A stretch of DNA of 64,000 bases from Chromatiales bacterium (GTDB lineage Bacteria > Pseudomonadota > Gammaproteobacteria > RBG-16-57-12), in the NCBI GenBank assembly GCA_026989455.1, contig JALSJH010000009.1, forward strand, positions 41,401-105,400, read 5' to 3'. The translations under genes and the position numbers were made by a program. How positions within the stretch are numbered: position 1 is the first letter of the stretch; the number at the start of each line of letters is the position of its first letter. The notes beneath the pieces were generated by a model. The model was not told where the DNA came from. It saw only the letters and a program-made list of their open reading frames with translations, and ran no database searches. Positions 9,168 to 19,609 of this stretch are shown here, in pieces.

Positions 9168-9653
9168 TTATTGCTTGATCAGATCAGGGAAGCCGAGGGC
9201 ATCGACGACTATTTGGTAGGTTATTCCATTATTTGTGAGCCGATAGCGGCCAGCGCGAGTGCCTCCCCGGGTGCCCGAAAATGTAACCGAGTGATTGGCA
9301 AATGTTGAGCTGAGTTGGACGTTTTTGAAGTGGCTGCTGTGGGTGACTCTGCTGGGGATGTTGTCTATGCGGCACTGTTCAGCGACAGTGCAGTCGCAAC
9401 GACCACTATCTGATTGCGCGTAACACCAGGATTTATCTTCGGAGATAGTGGCAGAAAGTGTGATGCGGGTATGGCGTTTAATCGCCTCACTGCGGGTCAG
9501 TTGTAACGCGGCATAAAAACGCTCTGCCGCCCCTTGAAGGCGCTGTTTGTCGATGATGTTGCTAAAGGCCGGAGCCGATACAGAGGCAATAATCGCAATA
9601 ATGCCGATCGTTATTAGCAGCTCAGCCAGCGTGACTCCATGCTCTTTGTTCAT
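9168..9653 (-). CDS. fimT: GspH/FimT-family pseudopilin
   Basis: Short leader MNKEHG before VTLAELLITIGIIAIIASVSAPAF (Glu at +5), followed by the GspH/FimT block RFYAALQLTRSEAIKRHTRITLS and a C-terminal beta-rich domain with three closely spaced cysteines (GRCDCTVAEQC). It is a minor pilin of the type IV pilus, and FimT members in some bacteria bind DNA for uptake. The ATG at 9653 has a GGGAGG ribosome-binding site. It is first in the leftward minor-pilin operon and is transcribed divergently from the pilE-like gene, so the ~150-bp gap should hold promoters for both. Confidence 0.85.
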   Translation of the reverse strand: MNKEHGVTLAELLITIGIIAIIASVSAPAFSNIIDKQRLQGAAERFYAALQLTRSEAIKRHTRITLSATISEDKSWCYAQSDSGRCDCTVAEQCRIDNIPSRVTHSSHFKNVQLSSTFANHSVTFSGTRGGTRAGRYRLTNNGITYQIVVDALGFPDLIKQ

Positions 9654-9807
9654 CGTTTGCCTCCCTGGCGATGTGACTCGATTATAATAGTACAGAAATA
9701 TTGCGCTGTAATGCTCAAGTATTATTCTACTTTTGTCGATTACGGTAGTTAGTCCACCTGTTGCTTGTTATTGAGTAATGTTAATGCTGTTTTATCGGGG
9801 AGTGTTT

Positions 9808-10221
9808 ATGCGAAGTGTTCAAAATCAGCAGGGGTTTACGTTGATTGAATTGATGGTTTCGGTGGCGATTGTGGCGATCATTGCATCCATTGCTTACCCC
9901 GCTTATACCGACTCGGTGTTAAGGTCTGGGCGGGCGGATGCGACCACCGCACTACTTCAGTTACAGATGGATCAAGAGAAACATCGGGCTAATAACCCAA
10001 CTTACGCGACGGCGGTCACCGGTGGCGGAGAACTTGGGTTGAGCTGGTCAAGTGATGTCACTGCAAAAGGTTATTATACCCTTGCCATCGCTGCCGCTGA
10101 TGCCGCCACATTTACCGCAACGGCTACGGTCGTTACCGGAACCCGTCAGGAGGCGGATACCGCCTGTGAAATCATTACGATTGATCAGGATGGAGCCGCA
10201 GGGGATCTGGATTGCTGGTAG
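9808..10221 (+). CDS. pilE: Type IV pilin PilE-like
   Basis: Leader MRSVQNQQG then [26 protein letters not shown], the classic type IV pilin N-terminus. The next region ([28 protein letters not shown]) and the pair of C-terminal cysteines (TACEI and LDCW) match PilE-like minor pilins. Of the possible starts I favour the ATG at 9808 (137 aa), which has GGGGAG upstream and gives a normal short leader. The last 47 bp overlap, tail to tail, with the end of rnfE on the other strand. Confidence 0.88.
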   Translation: MRSVQNQQGFTLIELMVSVAIVAIIASIAYPAYTDSVLRSGRADATTALLQLQMDQEKHRANNPTYATAVTGGGELGLSWSSDVTAKGYYTLAIAAADAATFTATATVVTGTRQEADTACEIITIDQDGAAGDLDCW

Positions 10222-10882
10222 CAAGGGTTGCTTCTGTTCTCTTGCGCTTGCTTTGATCCAGCCAGTTTTTTGCCGCAATTAATAGCCCCAGACCAATAAA
10301 GGCACCTGGGGGGAGAATTGCCAGCAAAAATCCTTGGTAGTCATCAAACAGGGTGATGGTGAGCCAGGCAGCCCCACTACCAAACATTAAATGAGCCTGA
10401 TCAAAGAGCGTGCCTTGCCCCAGCAACTCCCGCAGTGCCCCCAATACCACCAGTACTGCCATAAAGCCCAAGCCCATCATTAAACCGTCCCAGAGTGCAT
10501 AGCCGGGGCTGTTTTTAGAGGCGAATGCTTCTGCGCGGGCGATGATTGCGCAGTTGGTGACGATGAGCGGGATAAAGATGCCGAGTATTTTGTGTAGATC
10601 GTGCATGAAGGCACTCATCAGCAGATCGATTGCGGTGACAAATGAGGCGATGATCATGACAAAAACCGGCACCCGCACTTCAGGCCTAACCCAGTAACGA
10701 ATCAGCGAGACGGTGAGGTTGGAGCAGAGCAGCACCAGCAAGGTCGCCAAACCCAGGCCGAGTCCGTTGATGGTGTTATTGCTCACCGCCAGCAGCGGGC
10801 AGAGCCCCAGCAGTTGAACAAAGGCGACATTGTTTTGCCATAATCCTTGTTCGGCAATATCCCGATAGCTGGTGTTACTCAC
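10175..10882 (-). CDS. rnfE: Rnf complex membrane subunit RnfE
   Basis: Integral membrane subunit of the Rnf ferredoxin:NAD+ oxidoreductase (also called RsxE), related to NqrD. Six hydrophobic segments are visible. Conserved blocks include [39 protein letters not shown] and [14 protein letters not shown], with the cysteine pair that ligates a [2Fe-2S] cluster in this family. The 235-aa length is normal. It overlaps rnfG by 8 bp at the start. At its 3' end it overlaps the convergent pilE by 47 bp, leaving no room for a separate terminator. Confidence 0.95.
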   Translation of the reverse strand: MSNTSYRDIAEQGLWQNNVAFVQLLGLCPLLAVSNNTINGLGLGLATLLVLLCSNLTVSLIRYWVRPEVRVPVFVMIIASFVTAIDLLMSAFMHDLHKILGIFIPLIVTNCAIIARAEAFASKNSPGYALWDGLMMGLGFMAVLVVLGALRELLGQGTLFDQAHLMFGSGAAWLTITLFDDYQGFLLAILPPGAFIGLGLLIAAKNWLDQSKRKRTEATLATSNPDPLRLHPDQS

Positions 10883-11522
10883 GGCTCTCTACCTCGCGGG
10901 GCATGGATGGGGTGTTGAAAATCATCTCTCGGTGTTGCTGGAAATACTTTAGCGTATGGTGAACCGCCTTCACGATGGCGCGAGGGGTAATGGTGGCACC
11001 GGTGAACTGATCAAAAACCCCGCCATCCTTTTCTACCCGCCACTGTTCACTGCTTAGCGTGGAGAGCGAGTGGTTGTTAAAACTCAAAATCCAGTCAGAA
11101 CGCTGAGCCTCAATATCATCACCCAGTCCGGGGGTCTCATGGTGTTGAAGAACCCGCACACCTGCCAAACTGCCATCGTAGTTGATCGCCACCAGCAGCT
11201 TGATCGCCCCGCCGTAGCCATTGGGTGCAATAGAGGTGAACAGTGCGGCAACTGGCTCTCCTGATTTGCGGGCACGGTATACTCGAGTGGGTTTGTGGCT
11301 ACCGAGCAGCGCTTTATCGGTGACCTCGATCACATCATGATAGAGGTCGTTGTCGCACCGCTCATGTGGAACCAGCTCATGCAGGCTGCGCAGCAGTGCT
11401 TCGCGGTGTGCTTGTTCGATTCGCTCTTCAGTCGCTTCGTAAGTCACCGCAACCAAGGTGCTGCCAATAATCGCAAATCCGCCAAGAATCGCGCCGGTAA
11501 TGAGTATCTGCCTCACGATCAT
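10875..11522 (-). CDS. rnfG: Rnf complex FMN-binding subunit RnfG
   Basis: One N-terminal membrane anchor ([22 protein letters not shown]) followed by a periplasmic FMN-binding domain. The covalent flavinylation motif is present as FTGATITP, with Thr177 as the probable FMN attachment site. The [12 protein letters not shown] block is also typical of RnfG/NqrC. It passes electrons within the Rnf complex. It starts inside the end of rnfD (ATGA overlap) and overlaps rnfE, so the four downstream Rnf genes are tightly coupled. Confidence 0.96.
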   Translation of the reverse strand: MIVRQILITGAILGGFAIIGSTLVAVTYEATEERIEQAHREALLRSLHELVPHERCDNDLYHDVIEVTDKALLGSHKPTRVYRARKSGEPVAALFTSIAPNGYGGAIKLLVAINYDGSLAGVRVLQHHETPGLGDDIEAQRSDWILSFNNHSLSTLSSEQWRVEKDGGVFDQFTGATITPRAIVKAVHHTLKYFQQHREMIFNTPSMPREVESRE

Positions 11523-12559
11523 GAGTTTCGACCCCTGCCAAATACTCTAGGTTGGGTGTAGTAGTCGAGGGTAGGTGCCAGCATGTTCATCAACAATACT
11601 GCAAAGGCAACACCCTCCGGGTAGCCTCCCCAGCTGCGAATAATGTAAACCAATATGCCGATGCCGATGCCAAAGAGGATGCGGCCCCGATTGGTGGTAC
11701 TGGCAGTAACCGGGTCGGTGGCGATAAAAAATGCCCCCAGCATTGCGCCGCCACTGAGCAGGTGAAAGAGTGGGCTGGCGTAGCGCTCAGAGTCGATGAG
11801 CCAGAACACGCCCGCAATTAAGGCAAGGCTGGCAAGCATCGCCACAGGTATGTGCCAGTGAATCACTTTTTTGTAGATTAACCAGCAGCCGCCCACCAAA
11901 AAGGCGAGATTGATCCACTCCCAGCCTGATCCGGCCAGTTGCCCAAAAATTGTGTTGTCATGGATGATCTCGCTGATGACGTGGTTCTGTGTTAGCTGGG
12001 TTTTGAGGTGATCAAGGGGGGTTGCCATCGAGATGGCATCCGGGTTAATGCCGTTGGCTAATGTCCCCGTTAGAGTCGCCGAGAGTGCTCCAACGAAGCT
12101 GATGCTCTCTCCGCTGATGGCTTCGGGTGGCAACCAGGTGGTCACCTCGCGGGGAAAAGAGATTAGCACCACCACATAGCCAATCATCGCTGGGTTGAAG
12201 GGGTTGAAACCCAAGCCACCATAAAGGTGCTTGGCAAATACGATGGCAAAAAAAACAGCGACGACTAATAGCCACCAGGGAGCCAGTGGTGGCAAGGCCA
12301 GTGCCAGTAAAACGGCGGTTAAAACCGCGCTGAAATCACCCAGATTAGACCCCAGTGGTCGTTTGCGCAGCCGTAACGCGATGGCTTCGAATGTGAGTGC
12401 CGCCAGTACCGCAATGAGGATGTTGACAATAATGCCCCAGCCGAAAAAAACAACATAGAGGGTAATCGCCGGAAGCAGTGCCCACAATACGCGTTGCATC
12501 AGTTGGCTTAGCTGATCACCTGAATGAATATGGGGCGAGCTGGGTGTGTTGAGCTGCAT
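11519..12559 (-). CDS. rnfD: Rnf complex membrane subunit RnfD
   Basis: Polytopic membrane protein of the NqrB/RnfD family that carries a covalent FMN and contributes to the ion channel. About ten hydrophobic segments are visible, along with the conserved blocks KHLYGGLGFNPFNPAMIGY and LSGGAMLGAFFIATDPVTAS. The likely flavinylation site is the threonine in ISMATPLD (Thr180). The ATG immediately follows the rnfC stop (TAA ATG), so translation is probably coupled. The length of 346 is typical. Confidence 0.95.
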   Translation of the reverse strand: MQLNTPSSPHIHSGDQLSQLMQRVLWALLPAITLYVVFFGWGIIVNILIAVLAALTFEAIALRLRKRPLGSNLGDFSAVLTAVLLALALPPLAPWWLLVVAVFFAIVFAKHLYGGLGFNPFNPAMIGYVVVLISFPREVTTWLPPEAISGESISFVGALSATLTGTLANGINPDAISMATPLDHLKTQLTQNHVISEIIHDNTIFGQLAGSGWEWINLAFLVGGCWLIYKKVIHWHIPVAMLASLALIAGVFWLIDSERYASPLFHLLSGGAMLGAFFIATDPVTASTTNRGRILFGIGIGILVYIIRSWGGYPEGVAFAVLLMNMLAPTLDYYTQPRVFGRGRNS

Positions 12560-14134
12560 TTAGGTATTTCCCCCGGATTCTGGTTTTTCGGGGCTGGCTT
12601 CTGCCGCCTGTTGTTTTTTTGCCTTGACCCGCGCCATAGCGTCTTCTATCGCCTGCTTTTTGTCACTGTTTTCACTGTTGTTGGCCGCCACCTTGGCGGC
12701 TTTTGCTTTGTGGCGGGCCTTTTTTTCAGCCTTTTCTCGTTCGATGCGGAGCTGGCGGAATTGATGGCGCTCTTTAGCCAGTTCAGCCTGCTTTTTCTCC
12801 TGCTCGGCTTGCCAGATTGAGGTCTTGGCAAAGCGGAAATACTGCACTAAGGGGATCTGGCTGGGGCAGACATAATCACAACAGCCACACTCGATGCAAT
12901 CAAATAGATTGTAGTCCTGCACTTTATCAAAATCTTTGGCGCGACTGTGCCAGTAGAGTTGTTGTGGTAACAGGTTAATCGGGCAGACATCGGCACAGCT
13001 TCCACAGCGAATACAGGCGTGGGCTTGCTGTTTGTCGAGCAGGGGCACGGTTTTTTTATCGGTTACCAGCAGGCAGTTACTGGTTTTTATCAGTGGTATT
13101 TCAACGGAGTTGAGGGAAAAGCCCATCATCGGGCCGCCGTGAATAATGCGCTCCACAGATGACTCTTCAACGCCCGCTTGAGCTAACAACTCAGCGGCAC
13201 TGATACCGAATGGAATCTCATAATTGGCAGGTTTTTTTAGAGCGCCGGTAACGGTGGTGATGCGGCTGATCAGCGGCTCCCCTAGGCAGATGGCGCGGTA
13301 TACGGCGGCGGCTGTCCCGACATTATGCACCACCACCCGTTTTTCGATAGGCAGCGCTTTGGGGGGGATCTCTTTGCCGGTTAATATTTTGATCAGCTGT
13401 TTTTCACCGCCGGTTGGATAGCGTGTGGGCACCTCGATGACCTCAACCTCAACCGCAAGTTCCTTTATGGCACCGCGCAGTGCAGCGGCGGCTTCGGGCT
13501 TATTATCTTCAATGCCGATAACGCAGTTTTTTGCGACCAGCGCATGTTTCATGATCATTAACCCTTTAATGATCTCTAAAGGGCGTTCCCTCATTAATAT
13601 ATCGTCACAGGTGATATAGGGCTCACACTCCGCGCCATTCAAAATAAGGGTTTCGACCACTCGGTCGTTGCCGAGAGTCAACTTTAGAAAGCTTGGGAAG
13701 CCAGCGCCGCCTAACCCGACCACTCCGGCGTTACGAATGTAATCACGGATCTGATCCGGTGAGTAGTCGTGACAATCACCCACTGGTTTGCGGTGGTCAC
13801 ACCAGGCATCGTTGCCATCGGTTTCAATGACGATGCAGGGCGCTTTTAACCCAGAGGGGTGAGGGATTGCATATTCGCCGATCTCAATAACCCTGCCTGA
13901 CGTGGGGGCGTGTACCGGCGCACTAATGAGGCTGGCCGCCTTGGCAATCATCTGCCCTTTGAGTACCGAGTCACCCACCTCAACAATGGGGGTTGAAGGG
14001 GTGCCAATATGTTGCTGTAGTGGCAGCGTCAGGCGTTGGGGCAGTGCCGCTTTCTGGATCGGCAGGCGGGTGCTCTGTTGTTTATGTTCAGGGAGTTTGA
14101 CTCCGCCCTTATATTGGAACAACTGGCGAATCAC
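12560..14134 (-). CDS. rnfC: Rnf complex NADH-binding subunit RnfC
   Basis: Soluble subunit that binds NADH and FMN and carries two [4Fe-4S] clusters: [12 protein letters not shown] and [12 protein letters not shown]. The Gly-rich [16 protein letters not shown] block is the nucleotide/FMN site. I start it at a GTG at 14134 that overlaps the rnfB stop (GTGA), giving 524 aa beginning [18 protein letters not shown], as in the family. The ORF track extends 27 codons into rnfB. The C-terminus is a long Lys/Ala/Glu-rich coiled segment of about 80 residues, common in gammaproteobacterial RnfC. Confidence 0.95.
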   Translation of the reverse strand: MIRQLFQYKGGVKLPEHKQQSTRLPIQKAALPQRLTLPLQQHIGTPSTPIVEVGDSVLKGQMIAKAASLISAPVHAPTSGRVIEIGEYAIPHPSGLKAPCIVIETDGNDAWCDHRKPVGDCHDYSPDQIRDYIRNAGVVGLGGAGFPSFLKLTLGNDRVVETLILNGAECEPYITCDDILMRERPLEIIKGLMIMKHALVAKNCVIGIEDNKPEAAAALRGAIKELAVEVEVIEVPTRYPTGGEKQLIKILTGKEIPPKALPIEKRVVVHNVGTAAAVYRAICLGEPLISRITTVTGALKKPANYEIPFGISAAELLAQAGVEESSVERIIHGGPMMGFSLNSVEIPLIKTSNCLLVTDKKTVPLLDKQQAHACIRCGSCADVCPINLLPQQLYWHSRAKDFDKVQDYNLFDCIECGCCDYVCPSQIPLVQYFRFAKTSIWQAEQEKKQAELAKERHQFRQLRIEREKAEKKARHKAKAAKVAANNSENSDKKQAIEDAMARVKAKKQQAAEASPEKPESGGNT

Positions 14135-14682
14135 TTGCGCGCCTCCAGTGTGTGAATGGGGTAGGGCCATTTCCAGTTCTGTGCGGTCTGCTTTACCGGC
14201 TGCATGACGATGCAATCAACCGGGCAGGGGGGAATGCAGAGCTCGCAGCCCGTGCACTCTGATTCGATGACGGTGTGCATCTGCTTGGCAGCTCCCAGAA
14301 TGGCATCGACCGGGCAAGCTTGTATGCAGAGGGTGCAGCCAATGCAGGTATCTTCAATGATAAAGGCGACGGTCGCCTCAGGTTCGGCCTCATGTTCGGT
14401 GCCGAGTGGTTGAGGGTCGACACCGAGCAGGTCGGCCAGAGCCAGCATGGTGGCTTCTCCACCGGGCGGGCACTGGTTGATGTTAGCTTCGCCACTGGCG
14501 ATGGCTTCGGCATAAGGGCGGCAACCAGGGTAGGAGCACTGTCCGCACTGGGTTTGCGGCAGTACATTGTCGATTTGATCAACAATGGGATCACCCTCTA
14601 CTTTAAAGCGAATAGCGGCATAGCCGAGAATCAGCCCAAAAACAGTGGCCAGCAGCGTGAGTATGATAATGGCTGTTAGCAC
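14131..14682 (-). CDS. rnfB: Rnf complex iron-sulfur subunit RnfB
   Basis: N-terminal membrane anchor, then a cluster domain with [16 protein letters not shown], then two ferredoxin-type [4Fe-4S] motifs ([16 protein letters not shown] and [16 protein letters not shown]). RnfB is the presumed entry point for ferredoxin electrons. At 183 aa it is of the short gammaproteobacterial type. Its TGA overlaps the GTG of rnfC, and it begins 4 bp after the rnfA stop. Confidence 0.96.
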   Translation of the reverse strand: MLTAIIILTLLATVFGLILGYAAIRFKVEGDPIVDQIDNVLPQTQCGQCSYPGCRPYAEAIASGEANINQCPPGGEATMLALADLLGVDPQPLGTEHEAEPEATVAFIIEDTCIGCTLCIQACPVDAILGAAKQMHTVIESECTGCELCIPPCPVDCIVMQPVKQTAQNWKWPYPIHTLEARK

Positions 14683-14686
14683 GCGA

Positions 14687-15268
14687 CTATCCCTTCACCA
14701 GGCCAGAAAAGCCCATAAAGGCCAGCGACATGAAGCCTGCGGTGATCAGTGCGATCGGTGCGCCACGAAATATTTCGGGCACATCGGCAACTGCGATGCG
14801 CTCGCGAATGGCGGAAAAGAGGATCAAAACCAGCGAAAATCCAACCGCAGCACCAAAGCCATAAATTGCCGATTGCAGGAAGGTCATCTCCTCCTGAATG
14901 ATCAGCAATGCAACCCCCAGTACCGCGCAGTTGGTAGTGATCAGTGGCAGAAAGATACCGAGCACCTGATAGAGCAGCGGACTGGTTTTGTGCACCACCA
15001 TTTCGGTAAACTGAACCAGTGCCGCAATCACCAGTATAAAGGCGATGGTGCGTAGAAACTCAAGCCCAAAAGGGATTAGCAGATAGGTGTTTATCAAATA
15101 ACTGCATACGGAAGAGAGGGTTAATACGAAAGTGGTGGCCAGCGCCATGCCGGTGGCGGTCTCCAGTTTGCGAGAAACGCCCATGAAGGGGCATAGGCCA
15201 AGGAACTTGACCAAGACGAAGTTGTTGACCAAGACAGTGCTGACTAAAATCAGCAAGTACTCTGTCAT
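14687..15268 (-). CDS. rnfA: Rnf complex membrane subunit RnfA
   Basis: Membrane subunit related to NqrE and RnfE. It begins [32 protein letters not shown] and has the mirrored [13 protein letters not shown] block, the two half-motifs whose cysteines hold an intramembrane [2Fe-2S] cluster. Six hydrophobic segments; 193 aa, exactly the usual length. It is the first gene of the leftward rnfABCDGE operon. The 221-bp gap to metG holds a metG terminator and a hairpin in the probable rnfA leader. Confidence 0.96.
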   Translation of the reverse strand: MTEYLLILVSTVLVNNFVLVKFLGLCPFMGVSRKLETATGMALATTFVLTLSSVCSYLINTYLLIPFGLEFLRTIAFILVIAALVQFTEMVVHKTSPLLYQVLGIFLPLITTNCAVLGVALLIIQEEMTFLQSAIYGFGAAVGFSLVLILFSAIRERIAVADVPEIFRGAPIALITAGFMSLAFMGFSGLVKG

Positions 15269-15317
15269 CTGTGCAGCTCCCCACTCTCTTCAGGTTGAGC
15301 GCTCTGTACGATTCATA

Positions 15318-15340
15318 TTTTCGCTTTGTTGGAGCGAAAA
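15318..15340. promoter_or_regulatory. Inverted repeat upstream of rnfA
   Basis: A perfect 8-bp inverted repeat, TTTTCGCT-ttgttgg-AGCGAAAA, lies about 50 bp upstream of the rnfA start on the minus strand. It could be an operator or a leader hairpin; it is not followed by a T-run on either strand, so it is unlikely to be a terminator. No regulator is assigned. Confidence 0.4.
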
Positions 15341-15427
15341 CTATTGTTCGTGCAAAGTCCCCAGGTTATGTGAATTCTCATTTTGCCGTTATCTGTCGAC
15401 TGTCGCAAAGCAATGTTTTATATGAGC

Positions 15428-15465
15428 CTATAAAAAAGCCCATAACATTTTTTTATGGCCTTGAT
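15428..15465 (-). terminator. Intrinsic terminator after metG
   Basis: On the minus strand, shortly after the metG stop, the sequence reads CCATAA-aaaaatg-TTATGG followed by GCTTTTTT. A 6-7 bp stem with a downstream T-run is a plausible rho-independent terminator. It separates metG from the rnf operon. Confidence 0.6.
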
Positions 15466-15489
15466 AAAAGTAAGGCGGGTTGGTGGTGA

Positions 15490-17523
15490 CTATTTTACCT
15501 GCATGCCCGGTTGAGCACCTTCATCAGGGCTGAGAATCCACAGCTCTTCACCGCCTGGCCCGGCTGCAAGCACCATTCCCTCCGATAGGCCAAAGCGCAT
15601 CTTTCTCGGGGCAAGGTTGGCCACCACTACCGTTAATTTTCCTTTCAGCTGCTCGGGTGTGTAGGCTGACTTTATACCGGCGAAGACAGTGCGGCTCTCA
15701 CCGCCAATGTCGAGCGTTAGTTGCAGTAGCTTATCGGCTTTTTCGACCCGTTCAGCGGCAACGATTCTGGCAATGCGCAGGTCGATTTTGGCGAAATCAT
15801 CAAAGCTGATCTCCTCTTTGATTGGGTTCTCAGTGAGAGGGCCTGTGGGTGCGGGTGGGGTGATCGCTTGCATATGTTGTTGCGACGCTGCCAGCATCGC
15901 ATCCACTTTATCTCTCTCTACCCGAGTCATCAGCGGTTTAAACTTGTTGATCTCATGGCCAAGTAATGGATTTTTTATCTCACGCCAAAGTATTTCACCG
16001 CTATTCAGAAACAGTTCTGACTTTTCGGTGGTCACCGGCAGTACTGGTTTGAGGTAGCCTATAATGACCCGGAATAGGTTGATGCCCATTGAGCAGATGG
16101 CGTGTAGCTGCTCATCTTCGCCCTCTTTTTTGGCCACCACCCACGGCTGTTGTTCATCAATATACTGATTTGCTTTGTCTGCCAGCGCCATGATGCTGCG
16201 CATAGCGTGACCAAATTCACGATTCTCATATTGGCTGGCGATGGTGTCGCCCTGGGCGATAAACTCAGCGAAAAGTGCTGGCTCACTGAGGTTTTCGGTG
16301 AGTCTGTTGTTGAAGCGTTTGCGGATGAACCCCGCACAACGACTGGCGATATTGACCACCTTTCCAACCAAGTCTGAGTTGACTCTTAACATGAAGTCTT
16401 CCATGTTCAGGTCCATGTCGCTCAGGTCACTGCCCATTTTTGCCGCCAGGTAATAGCGCAGATGCTCCGGATTAAGATGCTCCAAATAGGTGCGCGCCAT
16501 AATAAAGGTGCCACGGGATTTGGACATTTTAGCACCGTTGACCGTCAGAAAGCCGTGACAAAAGACTGCAGTAGGGGTGCGTAAATTGGCACCCTTTAGC
16601 ATGGCGGGCCAAAACAGGGTGTGAAAGTAGGCAATATCTTTACCGATGAAATGGTAAAGCTCAGCTTTACTCTCTGGCCCCCAAAAGTCATCAAAGTTAA
16701 GGTCGTCCCGTTGTGCGCAGAGGTTTTTGAAGCTGGCCATGTAGCCCACTGGGGCATCTAGCCACACATAGAAGTATTTACCGGGTTGGTCTGGAATCTC
16801 AAAGCCGAAGTAGGGAGCATCACGGGAGATGTCCCACTCTTGCAGGCCGCCTTCGAACCATTCGTTGAGTTTATTGGCCACCTCTTTCTGTACGTGCCCC
16901 TCGGTCGACCAGTGCTTTAACATGGTCTCGAAATCGCCCAGCTTGAAAAAGAAGTGCTCGGACTCTTTCTCGATAGGCTTGGCTCCGGAAAGTGCAGAGA
17001 CGGCATTTTTTAGTTCAGTGGGTGAGTAGCTGGCACCGCACGCCTCACAGTTGTCACCGTATTGATCGGCTGCGCCACATTTTGGGCACTCACCTTTGAT
17101 AAAGCGATCGGGTAGGAACATCTCTTTTTCTGGATCATAGGCCTGCTTGATTACCCGGCTATTGATATGTCCCGCCTCACGCAGGCGCGTGTAGATCATG
17201 GCAGAGAGTGTTTTGTTCTCTTCTGAATGGGTGCTGTGGTAGTTGTCAAAACCGATGGAGAAGCCCGCAAAGTCGGCCTGATGCTCACGTTTACTCTTTT
17301 CGATCAGCTGCTCCGGGGTGATGCCTTCCTTTTGCGCGCGCAGCATGATGGGAGTGCCGTGGGCATCATCGGCACAGACAAAAATAGAGTGATGGCCGCG
17401 CATCTTTTGGAAGCGGTTCCAGATGTCAGTCTGGATATGCTCTAGCATGTGACCCAAGTGGATGGGGCCGTTGGCGTAGGGCAGGGCGCTGGTAATCAGG
17501 ATGGTTCTGCTTTGATTGCTCAT
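15490..17523 (-). CDS. metG: Methionyl-tRNA synthetase
   Basis: Charges tRNA-Met, including the initiator. It shows the HIGH-type motif in [12 protein letters not shown] (residue ~17), a zinc-binding insertion ([19 protein letters not shown]), the KMSKS loop (KMSKSRG), and a C-terminal tRNA-binding OB-fold domain ([25 protein letters not shown]). At 677 aa it is the two-domain dimeric type. It is divergent from mrp, an arrangement conserved across gammaproteobacteria, and is followed by the rnf operon. Confidence 0.98.
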   Translation of the reverse strand: MSNQSRTILITSALPYANGPIHLGHMLEHIQTDIWNRFQKMRGHHSIFVCADDAHGTPIMLRAQKEGITPEQLIEKSKREHQADFAGFSIGFDNYHSTHSEENKTLSAMIYTRLREAGHINSRVIKQAYDPEKEMFLPDRFIKGECPKCGAADQYGDNCEACGASYSPTELKNAVSALSGAKPIEKESEHFFFKLGDFETMLKHWSTEGHVQKEVANKLNEWFEGGLQEWDISRDAPYFGFEIPDQPGKYFYVWLDAPVGYMASFKNLCAQRDDLNFDDFWGPESKAELYHFIGKDIAYFHTLFWPAMLKGANLRTPTAVFCHGFLTVNGAKMSKSRGTFIMARTYLEHLNPEHLRYYLAAKMGSDLSDMDLNMEDFMLRVNSDLVGKVVNIASRCAGFIRKRFNNRLTENLSEPALFAEFIAQGDTIASQYENREFGHAMRSIMALADKANQYIDEQQPWVVAKKEGEDEQLHAICSMGINLFRVIIGYLKPVLPVTTEKSELFLNSGEILWREIKNPLLGHEINKFKPLMTRVERDKVDAMLAASQQHMQAITPPAPTGPLTENPIKEEISFDDFAKIDLRIARIVAAERVEKADKLLQLTLDIGGESRTVFAGIKSAYTPEQLKGKLTVVVANLAPRKMRFGLSEGMVLAAGPGGEELWILSPDEGAQPGMQVK

Positions 17524-17708
17524 GGTTTGGCTGTTCTTCTGTGGCGTTAGGCGTTCGCCTTTGTGTGGCTATCCGCGTAAAGCGTGCAATTTTGCAATAA
17601 ATCTACAAGTTTTGCACCGCTTTCGGGTAATATTGCGATTAATTGTGTAGATGGTGAGCTTTGTGCTGAAATCATGAGTTGTACCAAATATCTTGCCCCG
17701 GAGGTTTT

Positions 17709-18791
17709 ATGAGCAGTATTCAGCAGTCACAAGTCGAACAGGCTTTGGCGACCTATATCGACCCCTATTTGAAGCGAGACCTGCTCTCTGTCGGTGCTCT
17801 GAAGGGTGTGGAGATCGATGGGGAAAAGGTTCGTTTAAGCCTTGAGCTGGGCTTTCCTTGTGTGGGCCATCATGCGGCATTAGTTGATGGCATAACGGCC
17901 GCCTTACACGGATTTTCTGATGTTTCAGTGTCAATAACCACTAAAATCACCAGCCACTCTGTGCAGCGTGGTGTGACACCCCTGCCGGGGGTGAAAAATA
18001 TTATTGCTATTGCTTCGGGTAAAGGTGGGGTAGGGAAATCAACCACGGCGGTTAATCTGGCGCTGGCGCTTAAGCTGGAAGGTGCCAAGGTGGGTATTCT
18101 GGATGCGGATATTTATGGACCCAGTCAGCCTATGATGCTGGGGTGTCACCAGCGCCCACAATACGCTGAAGGCGAAAAAATGAAACCTTTGGTAAGTCAC
18201 GGTATTGAGTCGATGTCGATTGGTTATTTAATCGATGAAGATACGCCAATGGTGTGGCGTGGTCCTATGGTTGTTTCAGCGTTGCAGCAGCTGTTAAACG
18301 ATACCGCGTGGCAGGAGCTTGACTATTTGATTATCGACTTGCCTCCGGGTACTGGAGATATTCAGTTAACGCTGGCACAGAAGGTGCCGGTTACCGGTTC
18401 CGTGATTGTGACGACACCGCAGGATATTGCGTTGTTGGACGCACGCAAGGCGATCAGCATGTTTGAAAAGGTGTCGGTGCCGGTGATGGGTATTATTGAA
18501 AATATGAGTACCCATGTCTGTAGCCATTGCGGCCACGAAGAGCCTATTTTTGGTGAGGGTGGGGCTGCGCGTATGGCTGAGCAGTATGGTGTCGAAGTGC
18601 TGGGTTCCATGCCGCTGGATATTCGTATTCGCGAAAACCTTGATAGAGGGATGCCAACAGTGGCGGTTGAGCCTGATGGTGAGTTAGGCCTGCGCTATCG
18701 TGAGATGGCGCGTCGTATTTCGGCGCTTATCGCCTTAATGGGTAAGGATTACTCATCGAAGTTCCCCAAAATCGTGATACAAAATAAGTAA
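17709..18791 (+). CDS. apbC: Iron-sulfur cluster carrier protein ApbC/Mrp
   Basis: Cytoplasmic P-loop ATPase that carries and delivers Fe-S clusters. The N-terminal ~90 residues are a MIP18/DUF59-type domain. The Walker A motif is GKGGVGKSTTAVNLA, the switch region IIDLPPGTGD, and the cluster-binding CxxC is CSHCGHE. I start it at the ATG at 17709 (360 aa), which has a CGGAGGT ribosome-binding site 4-5 bp upstream, rather than 17679. It fits with the many Fe-S proteins nearby (Rnf subunits, IspH). Confidence 0.95.
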   Translation: MSSIQQSQVEQALATYIDPYLKRDLLSVGALKGVEIDGEKVRLSLELGFPCVGHHAALVDGITAALHGFSDVSVSITTKITSHSVQRGVTPLPGVKNIIAIASGKGGVGKSTTAVNLALALKLEGAKVGILDADIYGPSQPMMLGCHQRPQYAEGEKMKPLVSHGIESMSIGYLIDEDTPMVWRGPMVVSALQQLLNDTAWQELDYLIIDLPPGTGDIQLTLAQKVPVTGSVIVTTPQDIALLDARKAISMFEKVSVPVMGIIENMSTHVCSHCGHEEPIFGEGGAARMAEQYGVEVLGSMPLDIRIRENLDRGMPTVAVEPDGELGLRYREMARRISALIALMGKDYSSKFPKIVIQNK

Positions 18792-18956
18792 CGACTCAGC
18801 GTATTCATCTTTTGCTGCAACGCTTGGTTATTTTTGTACTCAATCGGCCATATATTTCCTATATGCTCCCTCTTTGCGTGCGAAAATGTCTCGATTTGAG
18901 GGGAATTTAAACACGCTGAATAGTCAGCAAAATAATTAATAGAGAGGGCCGAGTTG

Positions 18957-19523
18957 ATGAGCATTAAGTCAGACAAGTGGATCCGTCGCATGGCAAAGAG
19001 CGATGGCATGATTGAGCCGTTTGAACCGGGCCAAGTGCGAGAGGAGAATGGGCAGCGCATTATCTCTTATGGCACCTCTAGCTATGGCTACGATGTGCGC
19101 TGCTCTGATGAGTTTAAGATCTTCACCAACATTAACTCCGCGATTGTCGATCCAAAAAACTTCGATGAGAACAGCTTTGTGGATGTGCAGTCTGATGTCT
19201 GCATTATTCCGCCAAATTCATTTGCGCTGGCGCGAACAGTCGAGTATTTCCGCATTCCCCGTAGTGTCTTAACGATTTGCCTAGGGAAATCAACCTATGC
19301 CCGCTGCGGTATTATCGTCAATGTTACGCCGCTGGAGCCAGAGTGGGAGGGGCATGTGACGCTGGAGTTCTCGAATACCACACCACTGCCCGCCAAAATA
19401 TATGCTAATGAAGGTGTCGCGCAGATGTTGTTTTACGAATCCGATGAGGTTTGCGATGTGTCGTATAAGGATCGCGGTGGTAAATACCAAGGTCAGCGAG
19501 GCGTTACACTGCCAAAGGCGTAA
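18957..19523 (+). CDS. dcd: dCTP deaminase
   Basis: Deaminates dCTP to dUTP for thymidylate synthesis. Characteristic blocks: [22 protein letters not shown] at the N-terminus, FCLGKS-type loop here as [13 protein letters not shown], and the catalytic Glu in [21 protein letters not shown]. 188 aa starting at the ATG at 18957; the TTG one codon earlier is less likely. It stands alone between mrp and the rimP leader. The 165-bp gap upstream of it holds no terminator or promoter that I can support firmly. Confidence 0.97.
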   Translation: MSIKSDKWIRRMAKSDGMIEPFEPGQVREENGQRIISYGTSSYGYDVRCSDEFKIFTNINSAIVDPKNFDENSFVDVQSDVCIIPPNSFALARTVEYFRIPRSVLTICLGKSTYARCGIIVNVTPLEPEWEGHVTLEFSNTTPLPAKIYANEGVAQMLFYESDEVCDVSYKDRGGKYQGQRGVTLPKA

Positions 19524-19573
19524 TCACTATTTGTTGAATAGTCTGGTTTGTTAGTCATTTTTATACTCTTCTA

Positions 19574-19603
19574 TTGTGGTCAGCGGGGAACTGCTGCTAT
19601 ACT
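19574..19603 (+). promoter_or_regulatory. Sigma-70-type promoter for the rimP leader
   Basis: TTGTGG (19574-19579) and TATACT (19598-19603) are separated by 18 bp. The -10 matches consensus at five of six bases and the -35 at three. Transcription would begin near 19610, just ahead of the structured leader. Prediction by eye only. Confidence 0.5.
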
Positions 19604-19609
19604 GCGCCA

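Noticed and set aside
14275-15055. Plus-strand frames of 134 and 136 codons opposite rnfB and rnfA
   Set aside because: Both fall entirely within well-supported Rnf genes and look like reverse translations of ferredoxin and membrane sequence.
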